NCBI GenBank assembly: GCA_947373155.1
Contig: CANBWO010000001.1
Location: forward strand, 48,428 to 112,427
Reading direction: 5' to 3'
Length of the DNA stretch: 64,000 nt
Source: Microbacteriaceae bacterium
Lineage (GTDB): Bacteria; Actinomycetota; Actinomycetes; Actinomycetales; Microbacteriaceae
Both the position numbers and the translations under genes were made by a program. Position 1 is the first letter of the stretch; each line of letters starts with the position of its first letter. A model generated the notes under the pieces. It was given only the letters and a program-made list of their open reading frames with translations. It was not told the DNA's origin and did not search any database. Shown piece after piece: positions 1 to 8,924 of the stretch.

Positions 1-863
1 ACCGAGTTGTTAGCGTTCTGGTACTGAACCGAGTTGATGTCCTTGCCGCCAAGCTCCATGTCGTAGCCGTTGTCACGGAGTACGCGAATCTTCTCTTCTT
101 CGCGTGCCTTGGTGTCGATGAACTCTTCGATGTCTGGGTGGTCAACATCTAGAACAACCATCTTGGCTGCACGACGAGTTGCTCCACCAGACTTGATGGT
201 TCCTGCCGATGCGTCAGCACCGCGCATGAATGAAACTGGGCCAGAAGCCGAGCCACCGGAAGACTTTAGAAGCTCCTTGCTGGAACGGATGCGCGAAAGG
301 TTTAGACCTGCACCCGAACCACCCTTGAAGATCATTCCTTCTTCGCGGTACCAGTTCAAGATGCTGTCCATCGAGTCGTCTACCGAAAGGATGAAGCAAG
401 CCGAAACCTGCTGTGGGCTCTTGGTTCCAACGTTGAACCATACTGGCGAGTTGAACGAGAAGACCTGGTTCAACAGCATGTAGGTGAGTTCGTGCTCAAA
501 GATGGTGGCGTCTTCCTCGGTTGCGAAGTAACCGTGGTCGCGACCAGCCTGAGTGTAGGTAAGAACCACGCGGTTGATTAGCTGACGAAGGCTGTACTCG
601 CGCTCCGGGGTGCCAACGGCGCCACGGAAGTACTTGGTGGTGACGATGGTGCTGGCGTTGATGCTCCAGAACTCAGGGAACTCTGCGCCGCGCTGCTCAA
701 AGATGACCTCGCCGTTTTTCCAGTTGGTCTGGACCACGTCGCGGTATTCCCAGGTGACCTGGTCGTATGGGTGAACACCCTCGGTGGTGTAAATACGGTC
801 AATGGTCATGCCCTTGCCGGTTCCAGCGTTATTCGCGCCGGTGAAAGCTGTGGTATCAGTCAC
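1..863 (-). CDS. nrdJ: Vitamin B12-dependent (class II) ribonucleoside-diphosphate reductase, N-terminal part
   Basis: Reduces ribonucleotides to deoxyribonucleotides using adenosylcobalamin to make the active-site radical. The first 287 codons are present; the gene runs off the left edge. The start is GTG at 863, with an AAGGAG Shine-Dalgarno five bases upstream. Visible family features are QVSACF with the first redox cysteine, the substrate-binding stretch GGSGAGLNLS, and RRAAKMVVLDVDHPDIEEF, typical of NrdJ and unlike NrdA/NrdE. It lies 89 bases downstream of nrdR on the same strand, so both genes are probably controlled by the NrdR boxes in front of nrdR. Class II enzymes act without oxygen but need B12, so the cell must make or import cobalamin (known for the family; no B12 gene is in view). 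Confidence 0.95.
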   Translation of the reverse strand, partial: MTDTTAFTGANNAGTGKGMTIDRIYTTEGVHPYDQVTWEYRDVVQTNWKNGEVIFEQRGAEFPEFWSINASTIVTTKYFRGAVGTPEREYSLRQLINRVVLTYTQAGRDHGYFATEEDATIFEHELTYMLLNQVFSFNSPVWFNVGTKSPQQVSACFILSVDDSMDSILNWYREEGMIFKGGSGAGLNLSRIRSSKELLKSSGGSASGPVSFMRGADASAGTIKSGGATRRAAKMVVLDVDHPDIEEFIDTKAREEEKIRVLRDNGYDMELGGKDINSVQYQNANNS

Positions 864-952
864 TGCTCTCTCCTTTTCCCTAGTTTTTCTTGTTATCTAA
901 TTTTTTTGTTGCAAATTTTGGTGGTGCAGGTCTTTGAAGTTTTTGTGTCGAG

Positions 953-1429
953 CTACGTTGCTATGTGCTCTGGTACATCGCTGGAGTGTTCCAACCTCAG
1001 CAGTTTGATGGCCGCCTCGAAATCATCGAGGCTTTCCCAGCCCTGGTAGACGCTAGCGAAGCGCATGAAGGCCACTTCGTCCAGCTTTCGCAGTGGCTCT
1101 AAAATGGCCAAGCCCACATCGTGAGCCTCGATTTGCGCCACCCCGGTGGAGCGAATCGATTCTTCGACCGCCTGGGCCAAAAGGGTTAGATCGCTGTCGG
1201 TGACCGGGCGACCCTGGCACGCCTTTCGAACACCATTGACGATCTTGTCGCGGCTGAAGGATTCGGTTACACCGTTTCGCTTCAAAACCATGAGGCTCGA
1301 GGTTTCGGTGGTGCTAAATCGGGAACCGCATTCAGGACATTGACGACGACGACGAATCGACGAGCCATCTTCTGCGGTGCGAGAATCCATGACTCGGGAG
1401 TCTGGGTAGCGGCAAAATGGACAGTGCAT
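953..1429 (-). CDS. nrdR: Transcriptional repressor NrdR
   Basis: ATP/dATP-sensing repressor of ribonucleotide reductase genes. The 158-aa protein has the normal family length. The N-terminal zinc ribbon has Cys at positions 3, 6, 31 and 34 (CPFC and CPEC), followed by the basic stretch RRRRQ and an ATP-cone domain over about residues 46-136. The ATG at 1429 follows GGGGAGTCCAGG. It is the first gene of an apparent nrdR-nrdJ unit, and two NrdR boxes lie 34-80 bases upstream of its start, so autoregulation is likely. Confidence 0.97.
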   Translation of the reverse strand: MHCPFCRYPDSRVMDSRTAEDGSSIRRRRQCPECGSRFSTTETSSLMVLKRNGVTESFSRDKIVNGVRKACQGRPVTDSDLTLLAQAVEESIRSTGVAQIEAHDVGLAILEPLRKLDEVAFMRFASVYQGWESLDDFEAAIKLLRLEHSSDVPEHIAT

Positions 1430-1462
1430 CCTGGACTCCCCTCTTGGTTTCTAACAATTTAC

Positions 1463-1509
1463 CCACTAGATATAGTTTGTTTTCTATTGGGTGCCCCTAT
1501 ATCTTGTGG
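1463..1509 (-). promoter_or_regulatory. Pair of NrdR boxes in the nrdR promoter
   Basis: Two 16-base boxes resemble the NrdR consensus acaCwAtATaTwGtgt: 1463-1478 (ccactagatatagttt) and 1494-1509 (cccctatatcttgtgg). Their starts are 31 bases apart, three helical turns, which is the known spacing for paired NrdR boxes. On the minus strand TTGAGA and TATAGG, 17 bases apart, could form a promoter whose -10 lies in the distal box. This suggests repression of the nrdR-nrdJ transcript. Confidence 0.8.
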
Positions 1510-1749
1510 TGAAAGCAATCTCAATGCAACTTACTTAAAGTTCGGCGTGTCGCGCGAAATTGCCGAGAAATCAAGGAATTTACCTACAAAAAACCCGAAA
1601 TATTTGAATTATTTATCGAAAAGAAACCTTTTAGTCACCAGGTAAACAACTAATTGTGGGGGTTTGACGCTTCGCCGAGCACAAGATGTGGTGTCAATTT
1701 TGGGCGAACTGGCACCAAAAAGGCATATTTGAGGGCCGGAGAGGCTTGT
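1510..1749. other. Intergenic region between hisD and nrdR
   Basis: AT-rich non-coding stretch between the hisD 3' end and the nrdR promoter. I see no convincing gene, tRNA or U-tailed hairpin in it. A short plus-strand reading frame that overlaps the nrdR 5' end lacks a ribosome binding site and family features. Confidence 0.5.
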
Positions 1750-1787
1750 TTGGGTGCTGGAAAGTCGCTGTTGGGTGCTGGAAAGTC
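1750..1787. repeat. 17-bp direct repeat, two copies, just after hisD
   Basis: The 17 bases ttgggtgctggaaagtc occur at 1750-1766 and again at 1771-1787, with four bases between them (period 21). The second copy ends two bases from the hisD stop codon, so the pair lies in the hisD 3' untranslated region. It does not form an obvious hairpin. Function unknown. Confidence 0.75.
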
Positions 1788-1789
1788 TT

Positions 1790-3133
1790 TTAGGCCTTGA
1801 AACGAGCCGCGATTGCCTCGCCGTGAGCCGGCAGACCCTCGGCCTGAGCGAACTCCTGCACTAGATCCGCAATTGGAGCAAGCCCTGCACGCGAATAGTC
1901 GATGACCTGTTGAGCCCGAACAAAGCTGTGCACGCCCAGGCCGGAGCCAAATTTGGCCTGGTGACCGGTTGGTAGCACGTGGCTAGAACCAGCCATGTAA
2001 TCTCCCAAGCTGACCGGCGAATACTCTCCCAAGAAGATTGCGCCGGCGTTAGTTATCTGTTCCAGAGCGGCCTGGTTGTCGCGGCTGTGAATCTCGAGGT
2101 GCTCGGTGGCGTACTCGTTGCTAAAGGCAATCGCCTCATCCCAGGTGTCGGTAACCACAACAGCACTCTGCTGGCCCGATAATGCGGTCGCCACCCGGTC
2201 GCGGTGGTGGGTGGAGGCAATCACCTCGGGAAGGGCATCGATGACCCGCTTGGCAAGACCCAAGCTATTGGTAACTAGTACGCTCGCTGCGGCCTCGTCG
2301 TGCTCGGCCTGGCTAACCAGGTCGAAGGCAATCAGTCTTGGGTCTGCGGTGGCGTCTGCCAACACCAGAATCTCAGTTGTGCCGGCTTCCGAATCGATTC
2401 CGATGATTCCTCGGAGCGCTCGCTTGGCAGCGGTCACGTAAATGTTGCCAGGGCCTGTAACCAGTGCCACCGGAGCCATGTCTATCTGAGGCAGGCCGTG
2501 GGCGAAGGCCGCGATGGCAGCCGGCCCGCCCATGGAGTAAACCTCGGTAACGCCAAGAAGCCCTGCCGTAGCCAAAACCGTTGGGTGCGGGCGGCCACCA
2601 AAGTCCTTTTGCGCAGGGGAAGCGATCGCTAACCTTGGCACCTTTGCAACCTGTGCCGGCACCACGTTCATAATCACGCTTGAGGGATAAACCGCCTTGC
2701 CACCTGGCACATAAAGCCCCACCGAATCGACCGGCTGCCAGCGTTGGTGAACCGTGGCACCATCAGCCAACTTCACGGAGGTGGGTTTTGGCAGGTTTGC
2801 CTGTGAAACTTTGCGGACTCGATCAATCGATTCCAGAATCGCCTGCTTGAGCTTGGGCTCGAGGTCGGCTACAGCCTTATCAATCTCGGCTTGACCCACA
2901 CGTACCGGGTTCGGGTCCACTCCATCGCGGGCAATAGTTACTTCCACCACGGCGGGCAAACCCCGGTTGGCAACATCATCGATGAGAGGCAAAACACTCT
3001 GTAGCGCCACGGCCACATCCACACTCGCACGGGGAACCAGTCGGTTGGTCTGGCCCGCGGTAAAGGTGTCGGTCCCCGATGAAAGCAGTGTTTCCCTGCG
3101 AAGGTCGACAAGACGGATTGGTGCAGAGGTCAC
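1790..3133 (-). CDS. hisD: Histidinol dehydrogenase
   Basis: Catalyses the last two steps of histidine synthesis, oxidising histidinol to histidine with NAD and zinc. The 447-aa length fits the family. Recognisable blocks are VPGGKAVYPSSVIMN, TGPGNIYVTAAKR, SQAEHDEAA (zinc ligands Gln and His), the catalytic pair in YATEHLEIH, and GHQAKFGSGLGVHSFVR near the C-terminus. The start is GTG at 3133 with AGAAAGG upstream. No other his gene follows on the same strand here, so hisD appears detached or followed only by the distant nrdR unit. An inverted repeat lies in its leader. Confidence 0.97.
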   Translation of the reverse strand: MTSAPIRLVDLRRETLLSSGTDTFTAGQTNRLVPRASVDVAVALQSVLPLIDDVANRGLPAVVEVTIARDGVDPNPVRVGQAEIDKAVADLEPKLKQAILESIDRVRKVSQANLPKPTSVKLADGATVHQRWQPVDSVGLYVPGGKAVYPSSVIMNVVPAQVAKVPRLAIASPAQKDFGGRPHPTVLATAGLLGVTEVYSMGGPAAIAAFAHGLPQIDMAPVALVTGPGNIYVTAAKRALRGIIGIDSEAGTTEILVLADATADPRLIAFDLVSQAEHDEAAASVLVTNSLGLAKRVIDALPEVIASTHHRDRVATALSGQQSAVVVTDTWDEAIAFSNEYATEHLEIHSRDNQAALEQITNAGAIFLGEYSPVSLGDYMAGSSHVLPTGHQAKFGSGLGVHSFVRAQQVIDYSRAGLAPIADLVQEFAQAEGLPAHGEAIAARFKA

Positions 3134-3139
3134 TGAGAG

Positions 3140-3172
3140 CGCCTTTCTAAGTTCTAGGCAATTCTAAAGGCG
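3140..3172 (-). promoter_or_regulatory. Inverted repeat and promoter element in the hisD leader
   Basis: CGCCTTT at 3140-3146 and AAAGGCG at 3166-3172 form a 7-bp inverted repeat with 19 bases between the arms. On the minus strand the proximal arm contains the hisD Shine-Dalgarno AAAGG, and the distal arm abuts TAGAAT, a good -10 hexamer. It could be an operator, or if transcription starts further upstream a hairpin hiding the ribosome site. This is inference. Confidence 0.4.
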
Positions 3173-3244
3173 ACCCTGGCGAGGCAAAGTTACTTATCGG
3201 GGATTAGTGACGCCTAGCGAGCGGTTAACCTTGAGAACAGGAGA

Positions 3245-3769
3245 ATGATGCTCGAATACAACTGCGAAAAGAACCCCACTCAGGCACTGATTGGCGCTTT
3301 CCGCCGCCATGCTTCCGGCGTGGCGGTAATCACCACCAATGATGCAGCGGGCCATCCGGTTGGCTTCACAGCCACATCGATGACCTCGCTGGGGGCCACT
3401 CCCCCGCTAATCATGTTCAGCGTGGCTCGCGGATCCAGTAGCTGGGCAAGCATTGAATCGGCCGAGTTCATCGCTGTTCACACTTTGGGCGAGCGCAACC
3501 TTGATTTGGCTCAGCGCATGGCAGCCGATCACACCCAACGCTTTACCCCCGATGATTGGGAGCGCGGGCCGCAGAATCTGCCGGTGTTCCCGCGAGCAAC
3601 CGCAGTGATGATTGCCAAAATCCGCGATGTTCTAAACGTGGAGGCCAACGCGGTTGTGATCGCCGAGGTCATCGATGGTGCCCTCGGGCAAGAAGATGCC
3701 GGTCTGCTTTACCACCAACGGGGTTACGCCATTCCGGGGGCCAAGCTGACCGAGCCAAAGACTAACTAG
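3245..3769 (+). CDS. Flavin reductase family protein (flavin-dependent reductase component)
   Basis: FMN-binding split-barrel protein of the flavin reductase (HpaC/DIM6-NTAB) family, 174 aa. Typical features are the N-terminal FRRHASGVAVITT, then HPVGFTATSMTSLGATPPL, where the flavin phosphate binds, and the C-terminal LLYHQRGYAIP. Such proteins supply reduced flavin to a partner monooxygenase or act alone; the partner is not in the window and the substrate cannot be told. AGGAG lies one base before ATG 3245 and four bases before an in-frame ATG at 3248, so 3248 may be the true start. It diverges from hisD and converges on dnaE. Confidence 0.85.
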   Translation: MMLEYNCEKNPTQALIGAFRRHASGVAVITTNDAAGHPVGFTATSMTSLGATPPLIMFSVARGSSSWASIESAEFIAVHTLGERNLDLAQRMAADHTQRFTPDDWERGPQNLPVFPRATAVMIAKIRDVLNVEANAVVIAEVIDGALGQEDAGLLYHQRGYAIPGAKLTEPKTN

Positions 3770-3786
3770 CCATTTCGAAACCTGCA

Positions 3787-6700
3787 CTAACCGAAGATGT
3801 GGCCCGATCCAGGGTCTTCGATTGGCGGCTCATCGGTAGGGGGCTCACCCTCAGCCGCGCCAGACGCGATTGGGCCGATTGCTGCTCTGCCCAGAAGAGC
3901 CTTTAGCTCGCCGTAAAGCTCTCCGCTAACTCGAACCTTTGTGGGAAGCGCAAATAGTTTGTCTTCGGTTCCGGTGAGCGTGACGTAGACCTCGGTAGGG
4001 CCTTTGTACTCTTTTAGGATTCGATCTAGCTCTAACAAGATTTCTCTGGTGGCCTCGGTTTCTGGGATACGAATATCCAGCGGCGCGGCCGCAGCTTCAG
4101 CACCTGCCTCCAAAACTTCAACGCCGTAGGCACTCAGATTGAATGAGTCGTCGCGTTGCGAAAGCCTGCCGCGAATGGCAACTACCTGATCTGCCACCAA
4201 ACCCTTGCCAAATTCGGCGTAAGTCTTTCCCATGAACATCACTTGGATTTCACCAGTGAAGTCCTCTACCGTGACCATGCCGTAAGGATTGCCGCTGGCG
4301 CGTGCCACCTTGTGAGCCACGGCGGTAATGAGGCCGGCAATCGAGATGGTTTCGCCGTCGCGCAGCACTCTAGCGCCGGGCTGCGGTTCTTCTTCTTCGG
4401 CCGGAGGTTTGATGTCGCCAATCGTCATATCCGCGTGACGAGCCAACTGCTGTTCGCGACCTGCTAGCGGGTGATCCGAAACATACAGCCCAAGCATTTC
4501 GCGTTCAAGGGCCAACTTTTCGCGCTTTGGCCATTCGGCCACATCCGGGATGCTGATTCCGGCGTCTACGTCGTCGAACATTGAGCCAAAGAGATCTACC
4601 TGGCCCATGGCTTCGTTGCGTTTTACGCCGATCTCGGTGTCAACGGCTTCCTCGAAGATCTCGTGCAATGAACGCCTGGTGTGACCCAGAGAGTCAAAGG
4701 CACCTGCCTTGATCAGCGATTCCACAGTTCTCTTATTGCAAACCACGGCGGGAACCTTTTTGAGGAAGTCGCCAAAGGAGGTAAATGCTCCCTGCTGGGT
4801 TCTGGCTTGAACAATTCCCTCAACCACGTTTAGTCCAACGTTGCGCACCGCCCCGAGTCCGAATCGGATATCAGAACCAACAGCGGTAAACGCGGCGAAA
4901 GATGCGTTCACGTCTGGAGCCAGCACCTGGATGCCCATGCGGCGGCACTCGTTCAGGTAAGAGCCGAGCTTGTCCTTGCTATCGCCTACCGAGGTCAGCA
5001 GTGCGGCCATGTACTCCGCAGGGAAGTTAGCCTTCAGGAATGCGGTCCAGTAACTTAGCACTCCATAGCCGGCGCTGTGGGCCTTATTGAATGCGTAGTC
5101 GGCAAACGGCAACAAAGTGTTCCACAGGGTTTCGATAGCGGCAGCGCTATAGCCGTTGGCCTCCATACCAGCCGAGAACCCCTCGTACTGTTTGTCCAGT
5201 TCGGACTTCTTCTTTTTACCCATGGCACGGCGAAGCAAGTCGGCTTGGCCAAGGGTGAATCCCGCAACTTTTTGCGCGGCAGCCATTACCTGCTCCTGAT
5301 ACACAATCAGTCCATAGGTAGGGTCCAGAACCTCGGCGAGCGCCTTTTCAAGTTCCGGATGAATGGCCTCTTGAACCTGGAGTCCGTTTTTGCGCTGCGC
5401 ATAGTTGGTGTGCGAGTTCATGCCCATAGGACCGGGACGATAAAGCGCGATAACAGCCGAAATGTGCTCGAATTCGGTGGGCTTCAACATGCGCAGCAAG
5501 GCGCGCATGGCTTCGCCATCGAGCTGGAACACGCCAAGGGTGTCGCCCCTGGAGAGCAGTTCGTAGGTTGCCGGATCGGAATCCAGATCTAGGTCTTCCA
5601 AAACCACGGTTTGCCCGCGGTTCTTCTTGATTTCAGCCAGGGCATCGTCTAGCACCGTTAGGTTGCGAAGGCCCAGGAAGTCCATCTTTAGAAGACCGAG
5701 ATCGTCGCAAGGTGGTTGGTCGAACTGGGTGATGATTGCGCCGTCGTCTTCGCGCTTCATGATTGGAATCACATCTAGCAGTGGCTCTGCCGACATGATG
5801 ACACCGGCGGCGTGAACGCCCCACTGACGCTTTAGGCCTTCGAGCCCTCTGGCTAGTTCGAAGGTCTTGGCTGAGTCTTCATCGGCGGCAATTAGGTCTC
5901 GGAATTCTTGGCCTTCTTTGTACCGACTCTTGGATTCTTCTTCTTTGTTGGCTGGCTTGGTAACAAGCTCGCCCAGCGACACGTCTCGTCCTAGTACCAT
6001 CGGTGGCATGGCCTTGGTCAGCTTCTCGCCAACCGAGTAAGGCATACCCAAAACTCGGCCGGCGTCTTTGAGCGACTGCTTGGCCTTGATGGTGCCGTAG
6101 GTCACAATCTGGGCCACGCGGTCTTCGCCATATTTCTGAGTCACGTAGCGGATAACCTCGCCGCGACGACGATCGTCGAAGTCGACATCGATATCGGGCA
6201 TGCTCACGCGCTCGGGGTTTAGGAAACGCTCAAAGATGAGTCCGTGATGAATTGGATCCAGCTCGGTGATGCCCATGGCGTAGGCCACCATGGAACCGGC
6301 GGCCGAACCACGACCCGGCCCAACGCGAATGCCCTGAGCACGTGCCCAAGCGATGAAGTCGGCAACTACCAGGAAGTAGCCGGGGAACCCCATCTTTTGA
6401 ATCACATCTACTTCGTAAGCAGCTTGCTTGGCTTGACGCTCTGGAACGTTGCCATTGAAACGCCTTAGCATTCCCGCCTGAACCTCGGCCTCTAACCAGG
6501 TGTCTTCGGTGTGGCCCTCTGGAACCGGGAAACGAGGCATTAGGTCGCGTTTGGCAAAACTTACCTCGCAACGCTCAGCAACTAGCAAAGTGTTGTCGCA
6601 GGCCTCAGGGTTATCTTTGAAAACCCGGCGCATCTCGGCGGCGCTCTTGAGATAGAACTCGGTGCCATCGAACTTGAATCGATTTGGGTCTAGCAGCGTG

Positions 6701-7428
6701 CTGGCACTTTGCACACAAAGCAATGCCTCATGAGCAACCGAATCGTGCGAGTGCGTGTAGTGCAAGTCGTTGGTGGCCAGAAGCGGCAGATTCAACTCTT
6801 TGGCCAAGCGCAGGACATCGCCCATTACCTTGCGCTCAACTTGAATACCGTGATCCATGATCTCTACAAAGAAGTTCTCGGTGCCAAAGATGTCGCGGAA
6901 TTCGGCCGCCGCCGCTACCGCTTCTTTGTATTGACCCAAGCGCAGGCGGGTCTGTACCTCTCCACCCACACAACCGGTGGTGGCAATAATGCCTTTGGAG
7001 TACTTGTTCAGAAGTTCGCGGTCCATTCGTGGCTTGTAAAAGAAGCCCTCGATAGAGGCCAGCGATGAAAGTCGAAAGAGGTTGTGCATGCCCTCATTGT
7101 TCTGAGCGAACATGGTCATGTGCGTGTAGGCGCCACCGCCCGAAACATCGTCTTCTCCGCCATCGCCCCAGCGAACCCTGGTGCGGTCGCTGCGATGATT
7201 GCCCGGGCTAATGTAGGCCTCGATACCGATGATTGGCTTTATGCCCGCGTCGGTGGCTGCCTTGTGAAACTCGTAGGACCCAAAGTTATTGCCGTGGTCC
7301 GTGATTGCAATGGCCGGCATTTCTAGCCGGGCTGCTTCTGCCACTAAAGGCTTGATTTTTGCCGCTCCGTCGAGCATCGAATACTCGGTATGAACGTGCA
7401 GGTGAACGAACGAATCTTGCTCCGCCAT
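3787..7428 (-). CDS. dnaE: DNA polymerase III subunit alpha (DnaE1)
   Basis: Replicative polymerase subunit, 1213 aa. The order is an N-terminal PHP domain (HLHVHTEYSMLDGAA, residues 9-23, with metal-binding histidines kept), the polymerase core with GPGRGSAAGSMVAYAMGIT and the catalytic pair in PDIDVDF (near 410-416), a third acidic residue in LLKMDFLGLRNLT (near 580), a helix-hairpin-helix region (AGFTLGQADLLRRAMGKKK), and a C-terminal OB fold (about 1020-1100). Length and domains match the essential actinobacterial DnaE1 rather than DnaE2. The ATG at 7428 follows GGAGTAGGTGAACG. It is convergent with the flavin reductase, with a 17-base gap. Confidence 0.98.
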   Translation of the reverse strand: MAEQDSFVHLHVHTEYSMLDGAAKIKPLVAEAARLEMPAIAITDHGNNFGSYEFHKAATDAGIKPIIGIEAYISPGNHRSDRTRVRWGDGGEDDVSGGGAYTHMTMFAQNNEGMHNLFRLSSLASIEGFFYKPRMDRELLNKYSKGIIATTGCVGGEVQTRLRLGQYKEAVAAAAEFRDIFGTENFFVEIMDHGIQVERKVMGDVLRLAKELNLPLLATNDLHYTHSHDSVAHEALLCVQSASTLLDPNRFKFDGTEFYLKSAAEMRRVFKDNPEACDNTLLVAERCEVSFAKRDLMPRFPVPEGHTEDTWLEAEVQAGMLRRFNGNVPERQAKQAAYEVDVIQKMGFPGYFLVVADFIAWARAQGIRVGPGRGSAAGSMVAYAMGITELDPIHHGLIFERFLNPERVSMPDIDVDFDDRRRGEVIRYVTQKYGEDRVAQIVTYGTIKAKQSLKDAGRVLGMPYSVGEKLTKAMPPMVLGRDVSLGELVTKPANKEEESKSRYKEGQEFRDLIAADEDSAKTFELARGLEGLKRQWGVHAAGVIMSAEPLLDVIPIMKREDDGAIITQFDQPPCDDLGLLKMDFLGLRNLTVLDDALAEIKKNRGQTVVLEDLDLDSDPATYELLSRGDTLGVFQLDGEAMRALLRMLKPTEFEHISAVIALYRPGPMGMNSHTNYAQRKNGLQVQEAIHPELEKALAEVLDPTYGLIVYQEQVMAAAQKVAGFTLGQADLLRRAMGKKKKSELDKQYEGFSAGMEANGYSAAAIETLWNTLLPFADYAFNKAHSAGYGVLSYWTAFLKANFPAEYMAALLTSVGDSKDKLGSYLNECRRMGIQVLAPDVNASFAAFTAVGSDIRFGLGAVRNVGLNVVEGIVQARTQQGAFTSFGDFLKKVPAVVCNKRTVESLIKAGAFDSLGHTRRSLHEIFEEAVDTEIGVKRNEAMGQVDLFGSMFDDVDAGISIPDVAEWPKREKLALEREMLGLYVSDHPLAGREQQLARHADMTIGDIKPPAEEEEPQPGARVLRDGETISIAGLITAVAHKVARASGNPYGMVTVEDFTGEIQVMFMGKTYAEFGKGLVADQVVAIRGRLSQRDDSFNLSAYGVEVLEAGAEAAAAPLDIRIPETEATREILLELDRILKEYKGPTEVYVTLTGTEDKLFALPTKVRVSGELYGELKALLGRAAIGPIASGAAEGEPPTDEPPIEDPGSGHIFG

Positions 7429-7493
7429 CGTTCACCTACTCCTGTGTAAAAAATCGTTTAGAAAGATAGCCTAACGGCTATCGAAGACACTAT

Positions 7494-8420
7494 TTAATAG
7501 CCTCGGAGAACGCTCAGCGCGTGTTCGAGATCCGCAGGATAGCTGCTCTCAAACTCAACCTGTCGCCCCTGCGTCGGGTGCATAAAGCTCAACCGCACCG
7601 CATGCAGCCACTGTCTGTCCAGGCCTACTTTGGCGGCCAAAATCGGATCCGCGCCATACATGGTGTCGCCTACCAAGGAGTGCTTGAAGGCGCTGAAGTG
7701 AACCCTAATCTGGTGGGTGCGACCGGTCTCCAAAACAATCTCAACCAGCGATGCTGCCCTGAACGCCTCTACGGTTTCATAGTGAGTGACCGATGGCTTG
7801 CCGCCCTGCATCACCGCGAACTTGAACTCATGCCTAGGGTGCCTGCCGATAGGGGCATCGAAGGTGCCTGCCAAGGGGTCTGCTAGCCCCTGAATCACCG
7901 CATGGTAAACCTTGTGAACTTCGCGGTCTCGGAAAGCTTGTTTCAAAACGCTGTAGGCATACTCGCTCTTGGCTAAAACCATTAGCCCGCTGGTACCAAC
8001 ATCGAGGCGCTGCACAATGCCCTGGCGCTCCTGGGCACCGCTGGTGCTAATGCTGATTCCCTGGGCTAGTAGTGCGCCACCTACGGTAGGTCCATCCCAG
8101 CCCACCGATGGATGCGAAGCCACGCCGGCCGGTTTGTCTACCACCACGATGTCGTCGTCCTGATAAATAACGCTAAAACCGGCAACCTGAACCGGCACAA
8201 TCTCTAGTTGATTTTTAGTTTCCGGCAGAGTGATTTCTAGGAAAGCGTCTTCTATAAGACGATCCGACTTTTGAATGGTGCCGCCATTTTGCTGAACGTG
8301 GCCAGCGCTTAGCAGGTCGGCGGCCACGCTGCGCGAAATTCCCAAGAGCTTGGCAATGCCAGCATCTGCTCGCTCACCCGCGAGCCCGCCGGGAACTGGA
8401 AGCTGCTTGAACTGACTCAC
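7494..8420 (-). CDS. rluD: RluD-family 23S rRNA pseudouridine synthase
   Basis: Converts uridines to pseudouridine in RNA, probably 23S rRNA. The 308-aa protein has an N-terminal S4 RNA-binding domain (about 15-70, with [15 protein letters not shown]), then the RluA/RluD catalytic domain with [13 protein letters not shown] and the catalytic Asp at 140 in [13 protein letters not shown], and [12 protein letters not shown] near the C-terminus. It starts with GTG at 8420, overlapping the lspA stop by one base (TAGTG), so the two are translationally coupled. An lspA-rluD pair is common in bacteria. The exact target uridines cannot be read from sequence. Confidence 0.93.
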   Translation of the reverse strand: MSQFKQLPVPGGLAGERADAGIAKLLGISRSVAADLLSAGHVQQNGGTIQKSDRLIEDAFLEITLPETKNQLEIVPVQVAGFSVIYQDDDIVVVDKPAGVASHPSVGWDGPTVGGALLAQGISISTSGAQERQGIVQRLDVGTSGLMVLAKSEYAYSVLKQAFRDREVHKVYHAVIQGLADPLAGTFDAPIGRHPRHEFKFAVMQGGKPSVTHYETVEAFRAASLVEIVLETGRTHQIRVHFSAFKHSLVGDTMYGADPILAAKVGLDRQWLHAVRLSFMHPTQGRQVEFESSYPADLEHALSVLRGY

Positions 8421-8908
8421 TACTGTCCACCAATCTTTTTGCCGCGACTGGTGAGAATCACCACGATCCCAGCGACAATACAGATGGCCGAATCAGCCAG
8501 GTTGAAAATCGGAAAATTGAATGGCACCTGAATGTAGTCCACAACTTGCCCTGAGCCAAAACCGGGGGAGCGAATCAGTCTGTCAATTAGATTGCCCACT
8601 ACCCCACCAAGTAAAACTCCGGCCAGCAAGCACCAACCTCTGGTGCGCATTCTGCTACCAAACCAGAGCAAGACCAGCGCGGCCGCCGCACTGATAATGG
8701 CGAAAACCCAGGTGGCTCCAAAACCGATACTGAATGCAGCGGAGTCGTTGTAGGTGAGGTACCAGTGCAAAAGTGGATCTATCACGGGAACAGAAACGTG
8801 AGGCGGCTGGGTGGCAATCATCCAGTCTTTGATGGCCTGATCCGCGGTCAGCACTATTACTGCTGCCGCAATGAACGTCAGATAGTTCTTATTGAGAAAC
8901 CGCTTCAC
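8420..8908 (-). CDS. lspA: Lipoprotein signal peptidase (signal peptidase II)
   Basis: Inner-membrane aspartyl protease that removes signal peptides from prolipoproteins. From GTG at 8908 the protein has 162 aa, normal for LspA, with about four membrane helices. Family motifs are NDSAAFS (54-60), [10 protein letters not shown] (101-110), and the catalytic aspartates in VVDY (124) and FNLADSAI (139). A longer reading frame extends upstream but runs into wag31 and has no family similarity, so I chose the GTG 16 bases after the wag31 stop. No good Shine-Dalgarno precedes it, and translation may depend on coupling with wag31. Confidence 0.9.
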   Translation of the reverse strand: MKRFLNKNYLTFIAAAVIVLTADQAIKDWMIATQPPHVSVPVIDPLLHWYLTYNDSAAFSIGFGATWVFAIISAAAALVLLWFGSRMRTRGWCLLAGVLLGGVVGNLIDRLIRSPGFGSGQVVDYIQVPFNFPIFNLADSAICIVAGIVVILTSRGKKIGGQ

Positions 8909-8924
8909 AGGGAGGCAACTAGGG

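Noticed and set aside
1430..1789. Cobalamin riboswitch for the B12-dependent reductase
   Set aside because: I see no B12-box-like sequence; the NrdR boxes explain the promoter instead.
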